NCBI GenBank assembly: GCA_028641055.1
Contig: CM054061.1
Coordinates: 58,698,825-58,762,824, forward strand
Length of the DNA: 64,000 bases
Source: Alopecurus myosuroides
Taxonomy: Eukaryota; Streptophyta; Magnoliopsida; Poales; Poaceae
Direction of reading: 5' to 3'
How positions within the stretch are numbered: position 1 is the first letter of the stretch; each line of letters opens with the position of its first letter. Positions 56,682 to 64,000 of this stretch are shown piece by piece. Both the position numbers and the translations under genes were made by a program. The notes below the pieces were generated by a model. The model did not search any database, had not been told where the DNA came from, and worked only from the letters and a program-made list of their open reading frames with translations.

Positions 56682-56710
56682 GGCGCCCCAAGGGGCGCCC
56701 CAGCCTCTAG
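56682..56710 (+). other. Helitron-type 3' terminus
   Basis: A perfect 8-bp hairpin (ggcgcccc aa ggggcgcc, 56682-56699), a 7-nt spacer and CTAG at 56707-56710, followed by T. This is the standard Helitron 3' end (hairpin plus CTRR before a host T). The family differs from the Helitron at 33489. Confidence 0.6.
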
Positions 56711-59418
56711 TGTAGGTATCATTTGCTCTTTTGTTTCGTCCCCGGTTTCTGTTTTGATTGTTTGGTGAGCGGACATGGAATGGGACCCCCTGTCGGTCGT
56801 CTTCGAGTGTCCTTGCAGTTCTTTTGTTACGGTTCTCATATCTCTCCTGTTTTACTGATTTTTTTATTCTTTCTTGGTATGGTGGTCTATATGCTTAGAT
56901 GTTGGTTGTTTCTGGATTTATTTTGTATGGAGGTTGCGGTGCATAACTGCTAGATGTCGTTTATTTTCTTCGGTTCATCGTGATGATCTTGTCCCATTTC
57001 TTGATGTGCCCTTGTGTCTTCTATATCTGGACCTTTCTTGTTTGGTTGACACACTGAAAAACTATATAATCGGTAGAAGATGCAAAGGCATGATCTGAAA
57101 TATTTTGACCTTCTCTGAATAGACTAAATCAGGTTTAGGAAGGAAAGAAAAATAAGCTAGCTAAAGTATGGTTCTGTCTTCTGCATTTCCATGCCAGTTT
57201 TTCTTTAGCAAAAAAAAGTCTTATTGTGACTATGAAAACATAAGTATATGTTATAAAAGCCTCCAACTAGCTAGCAAAGTTTTCTTTTTTGTTTTATCTG
57301 CCCATAATGCAATGGCCATACCATTTGCTATTGTCTCCACCTTCAGACCTTCAAAAATTATATACCATCGCTTTGACTACAGGGAAAACTAAACTTTTGG
57401 GTAATGTTGGAAATTCCCAAAACAATCTTAAAATGTGTTTTGTTTAATTCACATGCAAAGAGATTGCTGAAATTTATACTTCAAATAAGCAGATCATGGT
57501 TAGCTCACTTTCTAACCTCAATGCCACATGCAAATTTTCTTTGTAGGCTTGGCAATCTGAACACATTTCAAGGAAAATATGCTCCAGCAGGAGTGCACAG
57601 TTATATACTAGGTGTACATAGTTAAAGAAGGACCTGGCCAGTTTCGTGGATGCACCAGGATGGTGGTTCTTGTAGAAGACATCTTTGGGTATCCAGAACT
57701 CTGCATAGAGACCAGGCACCTAGATCATTGCGCGACCGAAAACATGGCAGAAGATGTCTTAGTGTTTCTTGCTTAAAGCCGCCAGAGATCAAAGCATGGC
57801 AGAATCGTACTAGGAAAAACCATCCGCGCCATGTGTGCCAAATATAACAGTGCTACCAGAAGAGAAGTTTCAGGATCCAGCTCCGTCATGTTTGCCAACA
57901 GATGATTTTATTTTGACGATCATACAACTATATATTGCGTCACAAAGAAGTGACTGAAATACTGCTTCTTCGCAAGGTATACACGCTTCATTCGAATTAG
58001 GCTCGAGTTCAGGTTTCTACATGCCATGTGATTGCTAATTTTTCATGTATAAATGTAGAATTAGGAAGGTAACATATCCAACACTTTAGTCAAGTAGAAC
58101 AATCCAGAGCGAACGCCCAGTCTGTGTAAGTTCAAATTTTCCAATGTGTCCCGTGAAAACTCTGGCATATTATATTTTTTCTATGTATGATGAACCGTGT
58201 GTTTTCTAGCAAGCAGCAAAGTGCTTTGTTGTATCACAAAGAACCTTACCATGATATCTAACCCTCCGCGCCTTGTTTTACTAGAGTAGTGTGTTTGATT
58301 TATTTTTTCCTTTTGTAGGGGATATGTTCAATTTATTCTTTGTTTCACAAAAATGACCCTGATTTTAGCGACCGTGTCGATAGGACACCTAAATATATTT
58401 CATATTTATAGTCATGTGTAGAGAAGAAGCATATTGACCTGCATTCTTAATAACATTAGGGCTATATCGGGGAATTAAAAATACCTTATTCAATAACAAT
58501 AACAATGCTCTTACGAATTTCAACCTGATATCGGCATGCAATGCCTTTACCATGCATCTTAGCCAGATCGTGGAATACCTAAAATTCTGCACACATCTCC
58601 ACTCGACGCTAAGAATATTTACAAGCTAAAAAAATCATAGCGACGTGAAAACCATTAATTTGGTGTGCATTGTTTCTACGGATATATGCGTTGGCGTACC
58701 TAGATTCCATCCATGGCTTAATGGAGATATGTATGCCTTCTCTGCCGTTCTATGAGACTCTTCCATATTCCCCATGGCATCAACATCCAGCCTTCCATCA
58801 TGGTACAACGATTTTACACAATCAAAGCAATTTGCTGACATCACGTTATAACCAAACCGAAACTGGCCACGCCATGCAAGGACGGCAGGCAGCCGGCGCG
58901 GCAAAACGCGCTAATCCATCTAGTATTTGTTTATATGGTAACTTATGTGACATGAAGTTAAGGAAGTTGAACCAAGCCTATCTTCTTTGGAATCACTTGA
59001 CCAAGTTTGTAGAACTGCTTTTATTAATCTGGACTCTTCCATTAATTTGTACAAAATATATTGCCACTGCAAAGTTGCCACTACCTGTGAGAATGACAAC
59101 TGGGTCCAGTTCAAATGTCATCTAGACACCCATTGACATTTTTTGAAGCTGTGAACTTGTGGCATGGTTGAAAGTATAGACTGAAATAGGGTCCAGTGAA
59201 AAAATGTAAAATATTTCAAGGATCTGCTAATCACAGTTTCATTGTTGGGTAAAAATTCAACACTCTTTTATTAACCCCTTATAGTTTGCCTGGCTTAACA
59301 TCACTTTTACAGTAAAAGCACTTGTACATATATGTAATCAAATTGGCATGGTTTGGTTGGTCAAGTAGTTCATTGGGCCCTTGTCATACCAAACAATGTG
59401 GACTGACCCCGTCAGTTA
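56711..59418. other. intergenic, no recognised gene
   Basis: AT-rich, with short frames only. A small open frame near 57669-57776 (VEDIFGYPELCIETRHLDHC, ending in a stop) and one near 58670-59125 are unremarkable. No repeats, RNA genes or element ends were recognised. Confidence 0.4.
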
Positions 59419-59559
59419 TTTTTTTTTTGAAGTTTTCACCGGGGGGAGCAAGGCTCCCACCTGAATCTCTTTTCGATTAATCACAAGGAAGGGGCGAAAA
59501 GGGCCCTATACAACGGGGAAATACAGGGAGAGGGGTGGTGTGGGTACTATATCCATATC

Positions 59560-62500
59560 ACACAGAGTGAGCGTGCGATAGAGGGGTGAGCTGCCGTATC
59601 CATGAGTCGACGTCGGGGCGGAGGGCTACGGGAAGACGGTGGCGCCAGAGATTGGCGTCATCCCGCGCGTTCTTGAGCATAAGGGCAATCGAGGGGGAGA
59701 GGCGATCGAAGACCACGCCGTTGCGATGCTTCCAGAGATGCCAGAGGCACAGAACTCTGAAGGTAGCAGCAGTTCTCGCCGGGATCGTGGGGGGGGGGAG
59801 CGGGCAGTCGCCAGCACGATCAACTTCAAGTGAGCAGCTCGGGGCGCCGATCGTAGTCCAGAATCGGCGCGCGAACGGGCAAGTGAAGACAATGTGCTGG
59901 GGGGGTTCTGAGGTAGCTCCGCAAAGCGCGCACGCGCTCTCTCGACGGTGATGATGTTCTTGCGTAGGAGGTTGGCGCGGCATTGTATGCGCCCGTGCAC
60001 AAGAAGCCAGACAAAGAACTTAGCCTTTGAGGGGGCGTTGTTCTCCCAGACCGAGGTGAACCAGGGCACGCGCACGCCGCCGAGCGTGGACAGTGTGTAG
60101 AGGTTTTTGGTGTGGAGGCGCCCGTCGGCGCGCCCGCAAAGCGGCAGGGAGCGCGAGTCGTTGCACGCGGAGAGGGGGGATGCGCGAGGAGGTTCTGCAG
60201 CGCGCAGAGCTGGGACGCCGCAGTGGGAGTGAGCCGCGCGACGAGGTGGGCGCGAGCGCCGCCGTCGAGGACCTGGCGCACGGTGGCGGGCGGGGATGTG
60301 CAGTGGGAGAATAGAGCGGGCATCGACACAGTTAGGGGCCCTCCGGGCAGCCAGGCATCGAGCCAGAAGGCAGTCCTTCGCCCGTCGCCGATGCGAACCT
60401 TGGAGAGATCGCGATAGAGGGGGAGAAGGGCGAGGAGGTCCCGCCAGTGCGCCCCTCCGAGCGATCCGTTCTCCGAGGCGCTATCCAGCGGCGCGTCGCC
60501 GAGGTTGGACCAGACCCACCGTGGCCACGGTGCGGACGCGTCGGAGAACAGCCGGTGGAGCACCTTAACTTGGAGGCAGCGGTTTTGCGTGGCGAGGCAC
60601 CGGATGCCCAGCCCTCCTTCTTGCTTGGGTCTGCATACCCGCTCCCACGCGATCAAGCACCTCGCACCGGAAGGGCAGGCGCCGGCGTTCCAGAGGAACG
60701 CACGGCGGAGGCGATCAATGGCAGCGATCACCCCGGCGGGGAGGAGAAGAGCGCCCATCGCGTAGGTAGGCAGGGCGTCCAGGACGGCGTTGATGAGGAT
60801 CAGACGCCCCGCCGGCGAGATCAGCATGGCGCGCCAGCCGGAGAGGTACTTGTCAACTTTCGCGATGAGCGGCGAGAAGGCGGCGAGCCGGAGCTTGGTG
60901 GCGGAGAGGGGGAGGCCGAGGTAAGTCTGCGGGAATCCCTCGACGCGACAGCCCAGCACGCCCGTGATCCCGGCAAGCACGTCATCAGGGACGTTCATCG
61001 GGACAAGCGTGCTCTTGCTGTAGTTTATGTGCAGGCCGGTGGCGCGCTCGAACTGAAGGAGAAGCCGGTGAAGTTCCGCCGCCGCGTCGCCGTCCGCGCG
61101 CAGGATGAGGAGCGTATCGTCAGCATATTGGAGGACGGGGCACGGCGCGCCGTTCACGAGAGGGTGCTGGAGGACGGGGCTGCTCTTGATCAGGCGTTGC
61201 AGGATGTCGGCGACGAGCAGAAACAGGTAGGGGGACAGGGGGTCCCCCTGCCGGAGGCCGCGGGCGACATCGATCCAGCGCCCGGGGATGCCGTTGAGAA
61301 GAATTGCGGAACGGGAGGTGTCGAGGATCGAGCGGATCCACCTGCACCAAAGCGAGGGGAAGCCGCGAGCCGTCATCACTTTCGCGAGGCAGTCCCAGGA
61401 CACCGAATCGAAGGCTTTGGCGAAATCAAGTTTCAGAACAACGCACGGGGCGCGCCGGCGGAAGCAGGTTTGGACGAGCTCCGTGGCGTAGATGAAGTTG
61501 TCGGAGATGCAGCGGCCAGCGAGGAAGCCAGTCTGATCGATGTCGATCAGTTGAGCGATCTGTCGCTGGAGACGAGTGGTGAGAACCTTGCACACCGTCT
61601 TCATCGAGCAGTTCTGGAGCGATATGGGGCGGAAGGAGGCCGGTGAAGGAGTGCCATCCGTCTTGGGGAGGAGGACGACGTGTGCTCTGTTGATCCGGGC
61701 GAGGTCGACGTCGCACGCGTGGAACCGTTGGAAGAGGGCGAGCAGGTGCGGCGAGACAGTGTCCCACGCGGCGCGGAAGAAGCTCGGGCCGAGTCCATCC
61801 GGACCTGGCGCGCTAGCTCGATCCATGGCGTCGAGGGCACCCTTTATCTCAGCCAGGTTGAATGGCTCGGTGAGCAGCGCCGAATCGACCCGTGGCTCCC
61901 CGTCGTAGAGCGACGGAAGGTCGAAGGCCCACACGGAGGGGGTGGCCGTGCCCAGGAGGACACGGTAGTAGGAGAACAGCGCGGCCGCCTTGGGCTCGTG
62001 GGACGCGACGAGCGCGCCGTCAACCTCCAGAACACGGATGCAGTTCCGGCGAAGTCGTTGGGAGGCGCGCGCGTGGAAGAAACGGGTGTTCGCGTCCCCT
62101 TCCGTGACGGCCCGGAACTTCCCGCGCTGCTTCCATCTCGCCGCGCGCTCGAGGACGCGCTGCAGAAGGGTGGACCTGCATAGCACACGGAGAGAGAGCT
62201 CGTCGTCGTTGAGCCGCCGCGATTCCTCGTAAATGTCAAGAAGATCAATAATAAATTTGCAGTTGTTCTCGTGGCATGGGGAGAAGTGGTGTGACCGTTT
62301 CCAAACCTTGGCAGCCGTGCGGAAAGCTTTTGCACGCGCGGCAAGGTCTCCGGCGGCGTCTTGTCGCAGCGATGAGTTGGTCCAGGCAGGGAGGGTGGTG
62401 GGGAGAAAGAGGGGGTCGAGAAGCCAGCTGTTCTCGAACCGGAAGCAGGCGGGGCGCGGGATGGACGTGGTCGCAGTGACGAGGAGGGGGACGTGGTCGG

Positions 62501-63188
62501 AGGTGGGGCGGTGGAGGGAGGTGAGCGCGCTGTCAGGCAGCAGCAGGTTCCAATCGTGGTTGAACAGGGCCCGATCGAGCCGCGCCAGCACGGGAGAGTC
62601 CCTCATGTTCGACCAGGTGTAAAGCCTGTCGAGCAGCGGGAGCTCGAATAGAGCGAGAGCGCGGATGGAGTCGTTGAACGCGGCGGCGAGGGAGGAGTCG
62701 AAGTGGTCCGAGTTCTTGTCAGAGGGGTGTCTGAGGAGGTTAAAGTCCCCGATGATCAGCCATGGCCCTGAGATCACCGAGTCCAGGGCAACAAGCTCGT
62801 CGAGGAACACGGGTGAAAGGGCGTGGTTGGCGGGGGCGTAGACGTTGGTGATCGTGAGAGAGAGAGCGGAAAGCTTGGACGTGAGGACGGTGGAGAGGGA
62901 GAAACGGGTGCTGTGGGAAGAAGCGAGGCGGAAGAAATTGGAGTCCCAGACAGTGAGGATGCCGCCAGCGCTTCCGATGGCATCAACACAGGCGAATTCA
63001 GTGAGCGGGGCAGGTAGGAAAGAGGAGGCGAGGGAGCGATGGATGGAGCTGAGCTTAGTTTCCTGTAAGCAAAGCACGGTGGGGGCGGCGGAGGAGACAG
63101 CGTCACGAACGATCGAGCGTTTTGGGGCAGCGCCCAAACCCTGAACATTCCAAGACTCAACGGTAACGGAGCGGTGTGCATTATGCAT
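59560..63188 (-). pseudogene. LINE ORF2: endonuclease-reverse transcriptase, C-terminal frameshifts
   Basis: From ATG 63188 (MHNAHRSVTVESWNVQGLG) the AP-type endonuclease domain shows WNVQGLG, LCLQETKL, WLIIGDFNLLR and SDHVPLLV. RT follows: SAPGPDGLGPSFF, FRPISLQN, LKLDFAKAFDSV, GLRQGDPLSPYLF and VLQYADDTLLIL (YADD at 61127-61116), then TYLGLPLS and the thumb. All catalytic residues needed for nicking and reverse transcription appear present. The frame is intact to about 60190. It then shifts, so the continuing protein (GGVRVPWFTSVWENNAPSKAKFFVWLLVHGR) is in a second frame. It shifts again near 59937 into CALCGATSEPPQHIVFTCPFARRFW (zf-RVT), ending near 59560. The long frame as it stands ends at 59826. 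Probably inactive, though recently so. Confidence 0.92.
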
Positions 63189-63337
63189 TGACAACACGAC
63201 GAACACCGGAAGGGTTACAGAGGGTACATGGGACACACACACGCACAGACGACGCAGGTAAGCTGCAGAGAGACGCACACGAGGGGAGGATAAGGGCTTT
63301 GCGGCCGCAGCCCTGACGGCACAAGGACGAAGAGGAC

Positions 63338-64000
63338 TCAATCATCGGAACCATCTGGCACCGAGGCGGAGGGGCAGATGGAGCTTGCAAGAGCGTCAAC
63401 GGCGCGTTTGCGCAGTGGCTTGGTGCAGGCTAGGACGCCGTGCTTGCGGACTTGGCGCTGGAGGACCGAGGTGCATCCGTCAAGGGCGTCGCGGAGGCCC
63501 CTAAGCTTGGCGGCGCGTGTAGCAACCGGTTCGTAGGTCTGGGAGGCTTTGACGGCAATGCGGGAGCTCCGACGCTCACCAATCCCTTCAACGGCGCGGT
63601 CGTCAGGGGGGGGGGGTCGTCCGCAAGCTCGGAGATCACCACGCTGTGGCGGCGAGTGGCCGAGAGCGGAGGGCCCGAGCCCAGCGAGCAGGAGCCAGCG
63701 TCGCGTGTGGCGCCGCTGCACCACGACAAGGTGAGCGACGACAGCGAGGACGCCGTGGAGTGGCTGGGGCTCGAAGGCATCCGGGGGGAAGAGGCAACGC
63801 TGTCGAGGATGGCAAGCAGGGCCTCGTGCGCCAAGGCCGTGTCGTCTCCTCCGCCAAGGGCCGCGTCTCCACGCAGCTCCGTGGCGCCCATGGAGGTGGG
63901 AGCGCGCGGGGCCGGGGCAAGCGCGAGCCTGCCGAGATGACGACGGTAGAGGGGCGGTGGCGGAGGGGCGAAGAATGGGACGTATTCGCCGTTTTCTTTG
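63338..64000 (-). pseudogene. LINE ORF1 C-terminal part, frame switch at G11
   Basis: The C-terminus reads RRSSRIAVKASQTYEPVATR, AAKLRGLRDALDGCTSVLQRQV and KHGVLACTKPLRKRAVDALASSI, ending at TGA 63340-63338. This is the conserved end of ORF1 proteins in grass L1 elements (RNA-binding chaperone-type protein). Upstream of the homopolymer at 63606-63616 the sensible frame changes (SVVISELADDPPP in the other frame), pointing to a slippage mutation in the G11/C11 run. The start is outside the window. The stop lies 150 bp before the ORF2 ATG. Confidence 0.75.

Larger units (their letters stand above)
46438..56710 (+). other. 10-kb region of exon-like fragments, possibly a Helitron
   Basis: No protein family is recognised. 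GC-rich, gene-start-like segments lie at 46960-47440 (FLLRRLVEGYTRPEIDRSIKDFSKIDLELLYSVQPT), 49440-49830 and 50000-50640. They are separated by long AT-rich, intron-like DNA. Candidate exons with splice-like edges include 50327-50436 (after tggcag, before gtattg). 55620-55897 holds an open frame ending TAG (IDATTTSVSAEITIQKSHPS). The region ends in a Helitron-type 3' terminus at 56710. The 5' end of such an element could not be located. An old multi-exon gene, or captured pieces of several genes, are both possible. Confidence 0.35.
59419..64000 (-). mobile_element. near full-length L1-clade LINE (5' end outside window)
   Basis: The minus-strand 3' end is a T10 run on the plus strand (59419-59428), that is a poly(A) tail. 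Above it lie ORF2 with endonuclease, reverse transcriptase and a C-terminal zinc-finger region, and then the C-terminal part of ORF1, which runs off the window. ORF2 keeps catalytic motifs but is frameshifted near its end. GC content is far higher than in the flanks, typical of GC-rich grass LINEs. The target duplication cannot be checked because the 5' end is missing. Confidence 0.92.

Noticed and set aside
60447..61646. 399-codon plus-strand ORF in the LINE
   Set aside because: Antisense to the reverse transcriptase; an effect of high GC and few stops.
1..64000. tRNA, rRNA or microRNA genes
   Set aside because: No cloverleaf with A/B boxes, rRNA core or convincing isolated long hairpin was noticed. 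Hairpins found are MITEs. A covariance-model scan was not possible.

Overview
The window is nuclear DNA of a grass, most likely a pooid such as a wheat, barley or rye relative. Support comes from HVA1-like group 3 LEA genes with spliceosomal introns, several Stowaway MITEs with the cctccgt/acggaggg ends common in Triticeae, a Ty3/gypsy element with an antisense spliced gene, a TGCCGACGGC-type CACTA element, L1-clade LINEs and Helitrons. No bacterial, organellar or viral gene is visible. Most of the window is nested transposable elements; the host genes I can defend are two intact LEA genes and one truncated LEA copy.

Layout. 1-5240: a non-autonomous Harbinger element with a CCATGG minisatellite, a 5'-truncated LEA copy ending at a CACTA-like terminus, a MULE-type element with long inverted repeats and two Stowaway MITEs. 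5241-21430: one nest, in which a small retroposon (target duplication actctt(t)atgtgtatgc) was hit by a decayed PIF/Harbinger transposon inside its own target duplication, and by a 13 kb CACTA element that splits its reading frame. The CACTA carries no transposase. It is mostly an 18-copy tandem array of a ~673-bp unit with higher-order structure. 21431-35020: intact LEA copy 2 (minus strand), with a 5'-truncated LINE inserted 386 bp upstream of its ATG. That LINE contains a gypsy element with 551-bp LTRs and a 1.4 kb Helitron. The gypsy element lacks RNase H and integrase but keeps an intact six-exon antisense gene.

35021-42487: sparse DNA, a solo LTR, a truncated LINE, Stowaways and intact LEA copy 3 (minus strand). 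42488-45890: the 5' part of a Harbinger element adjoining the LTR and gag of a truncated gypsy element. 45890-56710: about 11 kb with short exon-like pieces but no recognisable protein, ending in a good Helitron 3' terminus. 56711-59418: no recognised gene. 59419-64000: a nearly full-length L1-type LINE on the minus strand that runs off the window.

The LEA copies share flanks and therefore arose by local duplication. Both intact copies keep a TATA box, two ACGTG (ABRE) cores and a CGCGTG (CE3-like) core close to the gene, as expected for ABA- and drought-induced seed or stress genes. The insertions are dated relative to one another by nesting: retroposon before Harbinger and CACTA; LINE before gypsy and Helitron.
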